This document shows, in pieces, positions 8,931 through 17,180 of a DNA stretch of 64,000 nt. The notes below the pieces were generated by a model. The model had not been told where the DNA came from. It made no database searches and saw only the letters and a program-made list of their open reading frames with translations. Both the position numbers and the translations under genes were made by a program. The stretch comes from Salegentibacter salegens. GTDB lineage: Bacteria > Bacteroidota > Bacteroidia > Flavobacteriales > Flavobacteriaceae. Numbering within the stretch: position 1 is the stretch's first letter; the number at the start of each line of letters is the position of its first letter. Location of the stretch: the NCBI RefSeq assembly GCF_900142975.1, contig NZ_LT670848.1, forward strand, positions 1,426,001-1,490,000, given 5' to 3'.

Positions 8931-9827
8931 CTACATTAAATTATTACGTTTTTTCAGTAACAATTGAAGCGCCTCTCCAATCGGTTCATCAAGCCGAAAA
9001 AGTTGATAGGTAATAGCATTGGCCAGCATAATTTCTTTAGTTGTTTTAATCGATTTCTCCAGGGAATCCAGGTATTGCTTCCGGGCTTCTTTGGCATCTA
9101 TCTTCATTCGCGCACCGGTTTCCAGGTCTTCAAAAGTAAGCGAACCTTTATGATTAAATTCCAATTCATTTTTTCCCAGAAGATGTAAAACCACCACTTC
9201 ATTTCTGGGTGTTTTCAACTTGGTGATAACATTAGTTAATTCTGAAGTTTCTTCGTGTAGATCTGAAATAAAAAATATAAGTTCTTTGTGTCTCCTATCG
9301 TTAAGTTTTTCAGCGGCTTTCGGATTTTTAGGCCATTTCCCTTCAGTTTTAATGTTGATCAATTCCAGCAATAACCTATTAAAATGCTTTTTCTGAACTT
9401 GTGGATAAAGGGCGTGCAATTGGTGATCGTTCAATGCAAAGAGCCCAACAGCATCTCCCTGTCCCTGCGCCAACCAGGCCAAAGAAGCGACCAAAACCCG
9501 AACATAGTCCATTTTGGTTATTCCATCTTCCTCGTGTTGCATAGACCTGCTGGAATCGAGAATAAATTTTATCGAAATATTGGTTTCTACTTCAGATTGT
9601 TTGATGTAATATCGACCCGAACGAGCCAGCATTTTCCAGTCCAGCAATCGCATATCATCTCCCGGCTCGTAACCGCGATACTGGCTAAATTCCATTCCGG
9701 GTCCCAGCCTTCGGCTATGGTTTAGGCCAGAAAGATAGCCGTCTACCGTCACCCTGGCGATAAGTGCTAAACCACTCACGCTGTTGATGATCTCTGGTTT
9801 TAATAACTGCTGATAATCCTGCTTCAC
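8931..9827 (-). CDS. DUF58 family protein (MoxR partner, vWA-like)
   Basis: 298 residues. The DUF58 signature QYRGYEPGDDMRLLDWKMLARSG is split here as QYRGYEPGDD (49-58) and LLDWKMLARSG (61-71), and a DxSxS MIDAS motif lies at 91-95 (DSSRS) within a vWA-like fold. DUF58 proteins accompany MoxR ATPases and are believed to act as substrate or metal-dependent adaptor subunits. The start codon is GTG at 9827-9825. The frame remains open upstream but no ATG occurs before the next stop. The GTG sits exactly at the end of a family A palindromic repeat (CTCGATTATCGAG then TGAAG), so the repeat appears to supply the first bases of the start codon. It is separated from moxR by two repeat copies. Confidence 0.9.
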   Translation of the reverse strand: MKQDYQQLLKPEIINSVSGLALIARVTVDGYLSGLNHSRRLGPGMEFSQYRGYEPGDDMRLLDWKMLARSGRYYIKQSEVETNISIKFILDSSRSMQHEEDGITKMDYVRVLVASLAWLAQGQGDAVGLFALNDHQLHALYPQVQKKHFNRLLLELINIKTEGKWPKNPKAAEKLNDRRHKELIFFISDLHEETSELTNVITKLKTPRNEVVVLHLLGKNELEFNHKGSLTFEDLETGARMKIDAKEARKQYLDSLEKSIKTTKEIMLANAITYQLFRLDEPIGEALQLLLKKRNNLM

Positions 9828-10025
9828 TCGATAATCGAGATTTATCCCGATTACTATCGGGAGCTCCGAGGCTTGCCTCGAAAATTAAACAATTCTTCAC
9901 TATAAATGTCTCTTGAGCTTGCTGTGAGGCAGTTTACTCGATAATCGAGATTTAAATGCTCCAAAGCTTGCCTCGAATAAAAGAATAATTTTCCGACTCA
10001 TACCTCGTGGACTTGCCCGAGGTTC
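9826..10025. repeat. Two head-to-tail copies of ~95 bp palindromic repeat (family A)
   Basis: Two copies meet near 9934. Each begins with the inverted repeat CTCGATAATCGAG, has a central GAGGCTTGCCTC-type hairpin, and ends with a CCTCG...CGAGG-type arm. The same architecture recurs at 11067, 24860 (partial), 29340 and 38537. They fill the whole gap between the moxR and DUF58 genes inside an operon, so they would be transcribed as a structured spacer. The outer copy has an added CCCGATTACTATCGGG hairpin near 9846. Confidence 0.85.
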
Positions 10026-10031
10026 TTGATT

Positions 10032-11045
10032 TTATTTTCTTGCTTTTTCTGCCGGTATTATTGATTTTAGTAATTCGGCGGTCACCTCATCTGAAGTTAT
10101 TCCTTCGGCTTCCGCTTTAAAATTCACAATCACCCTATGGCGCAAAACCGGGTAAGCACAATGTTCCAGATCTTCGGGAGTTACAGCCAATCTGCCTTGT
10201 TGTAAAGCCCTGGCTTTCGCAGTGAGGATCATCGCCTGCCCTGCTCTTGGTCCTGCCCCCCAGTTCACCCATTCTTTTACAAATTCGTTGCTGCTGGTTT
10301 CAGGACGAGTGGCCCGAATAAGTTTATTAACATAGGAAATCAACTCATCACTTATAGGAACTTCCCGCACCAATTGCTGCAGTCTTAAGATTTCAGCGCC
10401 ACTAAGAATTGGGTTTATCGTCGTCTTCTTAGATCCCGTGGTATGTTTTAAAATTTGGTTTTCTTCAAGTTCTGTAGGATAGCCGATTTTAATATAAAAA
10501 AGGAACCTGTCCTGTTGCGCTTCCGGTAAAGGAAAGGTTCCCGATTGTTCTATCGGGTTTTGCGTTGCCAAAATAAAGAACGGACGCTCTAGTTCGTAGG
10601 TTTTCCCGGAATAAGTCACTTCAAACTCCTGCATCGCCTCCAAAAGCGCCGCCTGGGTTTTTGGTGGGGTTCGGTTAATCTCATCGGCTAAAATAATATT
10701 TGCGAAAATCGGTCCTTTATTGAATTCAAAGAATTTCTTCCCCGTGGTATGGTCTTCCTCGAGAATTTCAGTCCCAATAATATCGGAAGGCATTAGATCT
10801 GGCGTAAACTGAATTCTCTTGAATTTTAAATCTATTGCCTGGGAAAGCGTTCTTATCATTAAAGTTTTGGCCAAACCGGGAACACCTTCTAAAAGCGCAT
10901 GCCCACCTGCCAAAAATGTAATAAGTAACTGGTCTACGGTTTCTTCCTGCCCAATAATTACCTTAGCGATCTCGGTTTTTAGGTCTTTAAGTTTCCCGGT
11001 AAGGATTTTTACTTCCTGGTCTAAATCGGCTAATTGCTGATCCAT
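10032..11045 (-). CDS. MoxR family AAA+ ATPase
   Basis: 337 residues. Walker A GVPGLAKT (54-61), Walker B IILADEINR (about 117-124), sensor region FILATQNP followed by IEQSGTFPLPEAQQDRF, and a C-terminal lid domain containing WGAGPRAGQAMI. These are diagnostic of MoxR ATPases. Such ATPases act as chaperone-like motors for metal-centre insertion or envelope complex assembly together with vWA or DUF58 proteins. The cluster here is DUF4159 protein, MoxR, DUF58, BatA-like, DUF4175-like and a 580-residue membrane protein, all leftward. A family A repeat ends about 20 bp before the ATG, so the native promoter may have been displaced or may lie further upstream. Confidence 0.94.
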   Translation of the reverse strand: MDQQLADLDQEVKILTGKLKDLKTEIAKVIIGQEETVDQLLITFLAGGHALLEGVPGLAKTLMIRTLSQAIDLKFKRIQFTPDLMPSDIIGTEILEEDHTTGKKFFEFNKGPIFANIILADEINRTPPKTQAALLEAMQEFEVTYSGKTYELERPFFILATQNPIEQSGTFPLPEAQQDRFLFYIKIGYPTELEENQILKHTTGSKKTTINPILSGAEILRLQQLVREVPISDELISYVNKLIRATRPETSSNEFVKEWVNWGAGPRAGQAMILTAKARALQQGRLAVTPEDLEHCAYPVLRHRVIVNFKAEAEGITSDEVTAELLKSIIPAEKARK

Positions 11046-11066
11046 ATTTTCATCTTATTTTAAATT

Positions 11067-11157
11067 TACTCGATAATCGAGATTTAAATATTCCGAGGCT
11101 TGTCTCGAATCAAAAACTTTCCACTTTATGCCTTGTGGGCTTGTTCCGAGGTAGTTT
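11067..11157. repeat. Family A palindromic repeat, copy 3
   Basis: Begins with CTCGATAATCGAG at about 11070 and ends in CCGAGGTAGTTTACT. A TTTACTC sequence occurs at both ends, which may be a duplicated target site or part of the element. Located between the DUF4159 gene and moxR. Confidence 0.85.
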
Positions 11158-11236
11158 ACTCAAAGGGTGAACTTGTAATAGGTTTTATAATCATTGCCCT
11201 TCAATATTGCTAATATTGTGTCCAGCAGCCTGCTGG

Positions 11237-11854
11237 TTAAGATGTAAGGGCATACATCACGATATTCACCCCAAAACGGGTATTATCTATTTTATAAAAT
11301 CGTTTGTTTCTAAAATCATAATCCCACTCGCAACCGTAATCTTTGTTGCTATAAAGCACGCCAATTCTTCCGTTTATAACAATTGCCTTTAAATATTCGT
11401 GCACCAGATCGTCTCCCCAACCGTTTAATTCCTGGGAAGTAGTTGGCGGACCGTTTTCAAACTCAAAAAACACATTATAAATTTCGTGATTGTTTGGGAT
11501 CTTGTCCAATTCTCCCGGACCAAAGATCTCTTCCATTTGCCTTTCGAAAGATTTAGCAAAAAGTCCGTCGATATCGTGGTTGCAATCATCGGCAAAAACG
11601 AAACCTCCATTTTTCACATATTTTTCAAAATTCTCTTTTTCCTTAGCCGTGAACTGTACCAATTTATGTCCTGAAATATAACAAAACGGGCATTTAAAAA
11701 TCTCATCGCTACTTAGCGGAACAATATTCTCCCGGGTATCTACTTCCAGCGTGGTATACTCCACCAGGGAATTCAGCAAATTGGAGGGCATCCTTTGATC
11801 CACATCCCAATCTCCCGATTCATATTGAAGCCTGGTAAAGAAAAAACTATTCAT
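11237..11854 (-). CDS. DUF4159 domain protein
   Basis: 205 residues. The order of motifs FTRLQYESGDWDVDQRMPSN near the start, then KYVKNGGFVFADDCNHD in the middle and GRIGVLYSNKDYGCEWDYD near the end matches the DUF4159 family, whose fold resembles class I glutamine amidotransferases. No signal peptide is visible. DUF4159 genes usually lie beside MoxR-BatA clusters, as here, so it is likely a soluble partner. Function of the family is not established. A 190 bp gap with a family A repeat separates it from moxR, and the upstream side (11855-12339) is repeat-rich with no clear promoter. Confidence 0.85.
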   Translation of the reverse strand: MNSFFFTRLQYESGDWDVDQRMPSNLLNSLVEYTTLEVDTRENIVPLSSDEIFKCPFCYISGHKLVQFTAKEKENFEKYVKNGGFVFADDCNHDIDGLFAKSFERQMEEIFGPGELDKIPNNHEIYNVFFEFENGPPTTSQELNGWGDDLVHEYLKAIVINGRIGVLYSNKDYGCEWDYDFRNKRFYKIDNTRFGVNIVMYALTS

Positions 11855-11956
11855 TTTTTATTGTATAATGTAGATTGTATAGTGTATAATTTTTTGTTGC
11901 CACGAATTCACTAATCTTGATTTACAAATATATGCTATTGTGCCAGTAATGGAAAT

Positions 11957-12073
11957 CGTCACTTCGAGTGTCCCGATCTTTATAGGGATGTATCGAGAAG
12001 TGTGTTAAAGGTTTCAAATGTTCTCGATACGGTTTTTTATAGCTTTCGCTTAAAAACCCTAGTCGAACTGACG
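11957..12073. repeat. Intergenic repeat bounded by CGTCA...TGACG (family B variant)
   Basis: Starts with CGTCACTTCGAG and ends with GTCGAACTGACGGG. Inside are a CTTCGAG...CGAGAAG-type stem and a GGTTTTT...AAAAACC hairpin near 12029-12055. Such elements are common in flavobacterial intergenic DNA. It lies in the 485 bp gap 11855-12339, which also holds AT-rich DNA, a possible gene remnant (12097-12237) with a CAAGGTTTTAGAAACCTTG palindrome at its upstream end (about 12214-12232), and the tldE terminator. Confidence 0.65.
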
Positions 12074-12096
12074 GGATATTTAGTAATTACGTAAGA

Positions 12097-12237
12097 TCAA
12101 TCTTGTTTCAATAAATTCCGCACATCGAAATCACTTTTAAAATTAGACTCCGCATCTCTCAAAAAGTAAAAAATAGATTTCAATTTATTTGGCAATTCGA
12201 CTTTATCCTCCTGCAAGGTTTTAGAAACCTTGTAGGT
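12097..12237 (-). pseudogene. Possible 3' remnant of an unidentified gene
   Basis: Reverse-strand translation gives 46 codons with no start codon, ending at a TGA. The last ~37 residues look protein-like (VELPNKLKSIFYFLRDAESN, then FKSDFDVRNLLKQD). The upstream boundary coincides with a CAAGGTTTTAGAAACCTTG palindrome that belongs to another common repeat, so a repeat insertion or deletion may have removed the rest of the gene. I do not recognise the family. The stretch is short enough to be chance. Confidence 0.3.
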
Positions 12238-12285
12238 CTACAAACAAACCTAAACCTTTTGTATTTTATAAATTTCAAAAAAATA

Positions 12286-12322
12286 AAACTGGCTGTAATG
12301 AAAATTCCACTACAACCAGTTT
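12286..12322 (-). terminator. Intrinsic terminator of tldD-tldE
   Basis: On the reverse strand the arm AAACTGGTTGTA pairs with TACAGCCAGTTT (one G-U pair) around a 13-base loop, followed by a T-rich run (TATTTTTTTG). It begins 17 bp after the tldE stop. Confidence 0.8.
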
Positions 12323-12339
12323 TTAAAGATCTATACGTT

Positions 12340-13653
12340 TTAAACTGCGTCTGAAAGGCTGGTAAAAGTAAAGTCCCTTACTTTCATATACGGAATTAAA
12401 TTTCCGTTTATTCTCACCTGTTCTCCAAGGGTTTCCAGGTTATTCAGCATAATTATCGGACTTTCATTAAACCTGAAGTTTTTAACCGGATATCTTATTT
12501 CCCCGTTTTCTATGTAAAAAGTTCCGTCGCGGGTAAGTCCGGTATAAAGTAAAGTTTGCGGATCTACACTTCTAATATACCATAACCTGGTTACCAAGAT
12601 TCCTCTTTTGGTACTTTTTATAAGTTCTTCACGAGAGGCATCGCCACCTTCCATAATGAAATTAGATGGATAAGGCACAGGGTCCACGCCCTTTTGTTCT
12701 GCCCAATATCTACTATAAGCCAGGTTTTTAACCACACCGTTCTCAATCCAGTTCATCTTTTTAAGCGGCATTCCTTCGCCATTCCAGGTTGAAGTTGGCA
12801 CATCGGGATGTAGAGGATCGCTCCAAATATTTACGCGTTCGTCTACGATCTTTTCGCCCATTTTGGTGCCATCATCTTTAGACATAAAGCTTCGGCCTTC
12901 ATCGGCAGTACGGGCATTAAATGCACGAGACATATTCCGCAGTAAATCTACAGAAGCTGCGGGTTCTAAAATTACCGTGTATTTCCCCGGTTCTATCGCC
13001 CTGGCTTCCCGAGACATTACTGCTTTATCTATAGCTACTTTTGCGGCTTCTTCAGGATCAAATTTTTTGACATCGTTAAAATCGCGGGAAACCCAACCTG
13101 AGCCAGTGCCGTCATTAGTTCGCATAGTAACCGTAAAATCAACATCGGTAGATTGGTTGTAGGCAAAAAGTCCGCTGGAATTTAACATCGCGCTAAATCC
13201 GTTAGAATCATTAAGAAAACCGGCAGCGGTCACGTCTTTTTCAGACGCAGGGTTAATACTTTTAGCGGCAACCTCAGCCCTATATTCCGGAGTGATATTC
13301 GCTGTAGATTCAACGAAACTTACCGACTCATCATAAGTTTGCGGGCCAAGTGGCGCCATAAATTCAGGATTCTCCGGGGCGAGTTGTGCCAATTCTTCGG
13401 CTCTTTTCACCACACTTTCCAAAGATTCATCATCAAATTCATCTACAGTAGCCGTTCCAGATTTTTTTCCGAAGCTAGCTTCAACTGCCAATGTTTGGTT
13501 AGAACGGTGTCCTGAAGTGGAAACCGTATTACGAGCATAACGAATATTTCCGCTCTCGCTGCCACCCATATTAATTACGCAGGCATCTGCAGTAGAAAAG
13601 CTCAATGCTTTTTCCATAATTTGCCTGGCTTCTTCTTTTGTATATATTGCCAT
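12340..13653 (-). CDS. pmbA: TldE/PmbA-like metallopeptidase partner subunit
   Basis: 437 residues, the usual length for TldE/PmbA. It has the family features GNIRYARNTVSTSGHRSN near the start, VILEPAASVDLLRNM in the middle and a C-terminal ENGEIRYPVKNFRFNES. It lacks the HExxxH zinc motif carried by the upstream TldD, as expected for the non-catalytic TldE subunit. TldD/TldE act together to degrade or trim unfolded peptides. No signal peptide is seen here, whereas TldD has a Tat-like signal. The gene starts 33 bp after tldD and is followed by an intrinsic terminator, so the two form an operon. Confidence 0.9.
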   Translation of the reverse strand: MAIYTKEEARQIMEKALSFSTADACVINMGGSESGNIRYARNTVSTSGHRSNQTLAVEASFGKKSGTATVDEFDDESLESVVKRAEELAQLAPENPEFMAPLGPQTYDESVSFVESTANITPEYRAEVAAKSINPASEKDVTAAGFLNDSNGFSAMLNSSGLFAYNQSTDVDFTVTMRTNDGTGSGWVSRDFNDVKKFDPEEAAKVAIDKAVMSREARAIEPGKYTVILEPAASVDLLRNMSRAFNARTADEGRSFMSKDDGTKMGEKIVDERVNIWSDPLHPDVPTSTWNGEGMPLKKMNWIENGVVKNLAYSRYWAEQKGVDPVPYPSNFIMEGGDASREELIKSTKRGILVTRLWYIRSVDPQTLLYTGLTRDGTFYIENGEIRYPVKNFRFNESPIIMLNNLETLGEQVRINGNLIPYMKVRDFTFTSLSDAV

Positions 13654-13686
13654 TTCTATATTTCTTTTTAGTAAACCAGTTAGTTA

Positions 13687-15327
13687 TTAAACACTTCTAC
13701 CCGTATTGATCACGTTTACGCCATCAAATCTGGAGGTTGAACTTCCATGGGAAACAGCGCTAACCTGAGAAGGCTGGCCTTTTCCGTCAAAGAAAGATCC
13801 GAACATACGATAATCGCTTTCGTCACAAATTTTAGAACAGGAATTCCAGAATTCCTGGGTATTGGACTGGTAGGCTACATCGTCTAACATACCCACGATC
13901 TCCCCGTCTTTTATTTCAAAAAATACGGTACCGCCAAACTGGAAGTTATAACGTTGCTGATCTATGGAATAAGAACCGCGCCCGGCGATATAAATACCTT
14001 TTTCCACGTTTTTGATCATATCGTTTATAGAGTATTTTTCTTTCCCCGGCTCTAATGAAACGTTAGGCATACGTTGAAACTGAACATCATTCCAGCTTTG
14101 CGCGTAACAACATCCGTGGGATTCATTTTGATCTATCATATGCACCTGATCGCGAATAGCCTGGTAGTTGGTTAAAACTCCATTTCTCACAAGATCCCAT
14201 TTCTTGGTTTTCACCCCTTCATCATCAAAACCTACGGCACCAAGAGAACCCGGTTGGGTTTTATCGGCAACAAGATTTACAATATCACTACCGTATTGGA
14301 AATCTCCAGACTTCCATTTATCTAACGTAGCAAAACTGGTGCCGGCATAATTAGCTTCATAACCAAGCACACGATCCAGTTCTAATGGGTGACCTACAGA
14401 TTCGTGAATGGTTAATCCTAAGTGGTTTGGTTCTAACACCAAATCATATTTACCTGGCTCTACAGATTTAGCTGAAAGCATTTCTTTAGCCTGTTTAGCG
14501 GCTAAAGTGGCATCTTCTACCATATCATAACTGTTACGATATAATCTTAATCCTCCAGGGCCTTCAAGTTTTTCAGATTCCAGCCCATCCATATATTCAT
14601 AACCCATTCCCATTGGGGCGCTCATAGCATCACGGGATTTGAACTTCCCGGCCTCACGATCTATGGCGGTTACACCAAAAGTTGGCCAGATTCTATGCAC
14701 ATCCTGGTCTATATAAGAATCTTCGGTTGAAGCAAAATATTTTTGTTCATTAACCATAAAAAGCGCTGAATTCACAAAGTTGGCTCCATTATCCATAGCA
14801 GCAGCATTCGCGCTAAGCAATAAGTCTACTTTTTCTGAAACAGGTACTTCTTTAAAGTCTTTTTTAATTGGAGTTTTCCAGGAAACTTCCCCGTGAGATT
14901 CTACCGGAGCAAGTTTTACCGGTTCTTTCTGAATTTTAGAATTTGCCTTTGCGATAGCAACGGCTTGCTGCGTGGCTTTCATAATACCATCTTCGGTGAC
15001 GCTATTGGTAGAGGCAAAACCCCAGGTACCATTAGCTATTACTCGAATTCCTATTCCAAAAGACTCCGTATTTACCACGTTTTGAACTTTATCTTCACGA
15101 GTAAAAACGTACTGATTAAGATAACGGCCTATCCTGGCATCTGCATAGGTAGAACCCAGAGATTTCGCAGTATTTAAGGCTACGTCGGCGAGTTTTCTTT
15201 TGGTGAGGATATCCATACCGGGATGCAAGAGTGCTTCGGCAGAAATATTACTTCCCATTAAATAGGAAGGAAGCATTAAAGCCCCTGTACCCATACCGGC
15301 TAATTGAACAAATTTTCTTCTTTTCAT
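13687..15327 (-). CDS. tldD: TldD-like metallopeptidase with Tat-type signal peptide
   Basis: 546 residues, about 60 longer than the E. coli protein. The zinc motif HESVGH (308-313) is intact, preceded by LEPNHLGLTI. The N-terminus MKRRKFVQLAGMGTGALMLP has a twin-arginine pair, a hydrophobic stretch and a small-residue region, typical of a Tat export signal. The partner gene pmbA follows in the same operon but codes for a protein without a signal. Either the pair is exported together by hitchhiking through Tat, or the two act in different compartments. In the family, the heterodimer cleaves unstructured peptides inside its cavity. The intergenic DNA upstream (15328-15724) holds no clear gene. 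Confidence 0.9.
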   Translation of the reverse strand: MKRRKFVQLAGMGTGALMLPSYLMGSNISAEALLHPGMDILTKRKLADVALNTAKSLGSTYADARIGRYLNQYVFTREDKVQNVVNTESFGIGIRVIANGTWGFASTNSVTEDGIMKATQQAVAIAKANSKIQKEPVKLAPVESHGEVSWKTPIKKDFKEVPVSEKVDLLLSANAAAMDNGANFVNSALFMVNEQKYFASTEDSYIDQDVHRIWPTFGVTAIDREAGKFKSRDAMSAPMGMGYEYMDGLESEKLEGPGGLRLYRNSYDMVEDATLAAKQAKEMLSAKSVEPGKYDLVLEPNHLGLTIHESVGHPLELDRVLGYEANYAGTSFATLDKWKSGDFQYGSDIVNLVADKTQPGSLGAVGFDDEGVKTKKWDLVRNGVLTNYQAIRDQVHMIDQNESHGCCYAQSWNDVQFQRMPNVSLEPGKEKYSINDMIKNVEKGIYIAGRGSYSIDQQRYNFQFGGTVFFEIKDGEIVGMLDDVAYQSNTQEFWNSCSKICDESDYRMFGSFFDGKGQPSQVSAVSHGSSTSRFDGVNVINTGRSV

Positions 15328-15548
15328 AAAAAGTCTTCTGTTTTTAGATTGAATGAATCACTTTAAATTATTAAGAAAAGAAGCACTAAATGTTCAGGAT
15401 TTAATAAGTCTAAAATTATTAAAAAATGGAATAAGAAAGGGTTTAGAGCAATTATTCTTAACAAAAGCCTAAAATAGCATTTTTTTTGAAAACTTTAGTG
15501 CCAAATGAGAAGAAGAATTGAAGTATTAAGAGGTATCCTTTTAAGTTA

Positions 15549-15653
15549 AAAAAAGGCTGTTCAAATAACTGTTCTGTATAGCTGAACTTATTTCGGATGT
15601 TAACAAACTCTAATGATAAACAACTTAGATTCTGAAATAAATTCAGAATGACG
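15549..15653. repeat. Degenerate terminator-plus-family-B repeat remnant
   Basis: AAAAAAAGGCTGTTCAAAT at about 15549 resembles the left arm of the terminator at 36787, and ATTCTGAA...TTCAGAAT followed by TGACG (15629-15653) resembles the right half of family B. The matching right terminator arm is missing. The rest of the 397 bp gap 15328-15724 is AT-rich, with a 14-codon ATG frame near 15506 that I do not consider a gene. Confidence 0.5.
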
Positions 15654-15724
15654 GCTAAAAGTTTTCTCAGTAGGCCCCAAAGCTTTAATTGTGAAATTAT
15701 ATTTACTGAAAAATCAATTTGAGA

Positions 15725-16417
15725 TCATTCTTTCTCGACTACATCTTCCAAAACACTCCATACATTGTCGGCTACAATTTCATAACCTTCAGCGGTGGGA
15801 TGAATTCCGTCTTGTTGATTGAGTTCTGGATCTCCAGCTACACCTTCAAGAAGAAAGGGAATGAGTTCTACATTGTTTTCTTCGGCAAGTTCAGGGAAAA
15901 TATTTCTAAAATCGGTGGTATATTCTTCTCCCATATTCGGCGGAATTTGCATTCCCGCCAAAACTATTTTAGTATTGGGGTTTTTCTCTTTTACCGTGCT
16001 AATTATATCCTGAAGATTCTTTCGGGTTTCGGCTATGGGAATGCCGCGTAAACCATCGTTTGCTCCAAGTTCTAATACAAAAACATCCACATCCTGATTT
16101 AAAACCCAGTTTATACGGTTTTTCCCACTCGCAGTGGTTTCTCCGCTTAAGCCTGCATTTACTACTTCATAATTGTAGTTCAGCGAATCCAACCTATTTT
16201 GAATAAGCACCGGGAATGCTTCAGAAGCTTCTAATCCCATTCCCGCTGTAAGGCTATTTCCGAAGAAAAGAATCACGTTTTTCTCACTTACCTTAGCTTC
16301 GGTTTCGATTTGCGTTTCTTCCTTGCTTTTTTCTTCAACTTTCTTTTCGGCATTTTCTCCGCAGGAAATCATTATAAATATTGAAAAAATAGCAAAATAA
16401 TACTTCAAGTTTCTCAT
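15725..16417 (-). CDS. tesA: SGNH/GDSL hydrolase, TesA-like arylesterase lipoprotein
   Basis: 230 residues from the ATG at 16417. A longer start at 16438 adds seven residues before the signal peptide and is less likely. MRNLKYYFAIFSIFIMISC is a lipoprotein signal with Cys19. Catalytic blocks: block I LFFGNSLTAGMG with Ser55, a block with GANDGLRG, and block V DGIHPTAEGYE with the Asp-His pair. Family members hydrolyse acyl esters, thioesters or lysophospholipids. The gene is divergent from a ybbA-ybbP exporter, the same arrangement as tesA-ybbAP in proteobacteria, so a shared envelope lipid role is plausible. A lipid-anchored form fits action in the periplasm or outer membrane. Confidence 0.9.
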   Translation of the reverse strand: MRNLKYYFAIFSIFIMISCGENAEKKVEEKSKEETQIETEAKVSEKNVILFFGNSLTAGMGLEASEAFPVLIQNRLDSLNYNYEVVNAGLSGETTASGKNRINWVLNQDVDVFVLELGANDGLRGIPIAETRKNLQDIISTVKEKNPNTKIVLAGMQIPPNMGEEYTTDFRNIFPELAEENNVELIPFLLEGVAGDPELNQQDGIHPTAEGYEIVADNVWSVLEDVVEKE

Positions 16418-16490
16418 AGCAACGGGGTTTATAATCAAATCATTTCCTTATTTTGTCTTCATTCAAAAAAGAAAATAATCAAGTAATAAG

Positions 16491-17177
16491 ATGGCAAAGA
16501 TATTAAACGTTCGCAACCTGGAGAAAAGCTATTCCAGCGGTTCTAAAAAACTTAAAGTTCTCCAGGATATTAATTTTGAAGTAGAAGAACAAAAAACCTT
16601 TGCTATTGTAGGTCCGTCTGGAAGTGGAAAAACCACGCTACTAGGACTTTGCGCGGGATTAGACAGGCCAGATTCCGGAACTATTGATCTATGCGGAAGC
16701 GAACTTAGCACGCTAGATGAAGATGAAAGAGCGCTATTGCGAAATCAACATATTGGATTTGTGTTCCAGGATTTCCAGTTGCTACCTACACTTACTGCTT
16801 TAGAAAATGTTGCCGTTCCATTAGAACTTCAGGGGAATAGAGATGCTTCTAAAATAGGAAAAGAATTATTGGAAAAAGTGGGATTGGGAGATCGTATTCA
16901 TCATTATCCCTCCCAACTCTCGGGAGGAGAGCAACAACGAGTGGCTTTAGCACGTGCTTTTTCTACCCGGCCTTCTGTTTTATTTGCCGATGAACCCACG
17001 GGAAATCTTGATGCTGAAACCGGCGAAAAAGTAGAAGAATTACTTTTCGATCTAAATAAAGAAGCAGGCACTACCCTGATTATCGTTACCCACGATACTG
17101 AATTAGCAGCAAAAACACAGCATATCCTGAAACTAAAAGGAGGAAAAATTGTTGAAAATCAGGAAACGCAAGTATAA
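16491..17177 (+). CDS. ybbA: ABC transporter ATP-binding protein (YbbA/LolD-like)
   Basis: 228 residues. Walker A GPSGSGKTT (41-49), Q-loop FQDFQLLPT, signature LSGGEQQRVALARAF and Walker B VLFADEPTGNLD are all intact, with the H-loop in VTHDTE. This is the MacB/LolD-type ATPase subfamily that energises mechanotransmission permeases rather than transport across the inner membrane. It is followed three bases later by its large permease. The 73 bp divergent spacer with the TesA gene must hold both promoters. A TTATTTTG near 16450 is one mismatch from the -7 consensus. Confidence 0.94.
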   Translation: MAKILNVRNLEKSYSSGSKKLKVLQDINFEVEEQKTFAIVGPSGSGKTTLLGLCAGLDRPDSGTIDLCGSELSTLDEDERALLRNQHIGFVFQDFQLLPTLTALENVAVPLELQGNRDASKIGKELLEKVGLGDRIHHYPSQLSGGEQQRVALARAFSTRPSVLFADEPTGNLDAETGEKVEELLFDLNKEAGTTLIIVTHDTELAAKTQHILKLKGGKIVENQETQV

Positions 17178-17180
17178 AAG

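Noticed and set aside
9715..9900. 61-codon ORF overlapping the DUF58 start
   Set aside because: Different frame from DUF58, mostly repeat DNA and the DUF58 coding region.
15506..15550. 14-codon ATG frame (MRRRIEVLRGILLS) in the tldD-tesA gap
   Set aside because: Too short and without conservation evidence; the surrounding DNA looks like decayed repeat.
16418..16438. Upstream ATG for the TesA-like gene
   Set aside because: It would add seven residues before the lipoprotein signal; the ATG at 16417 gives a normal signal peptide.
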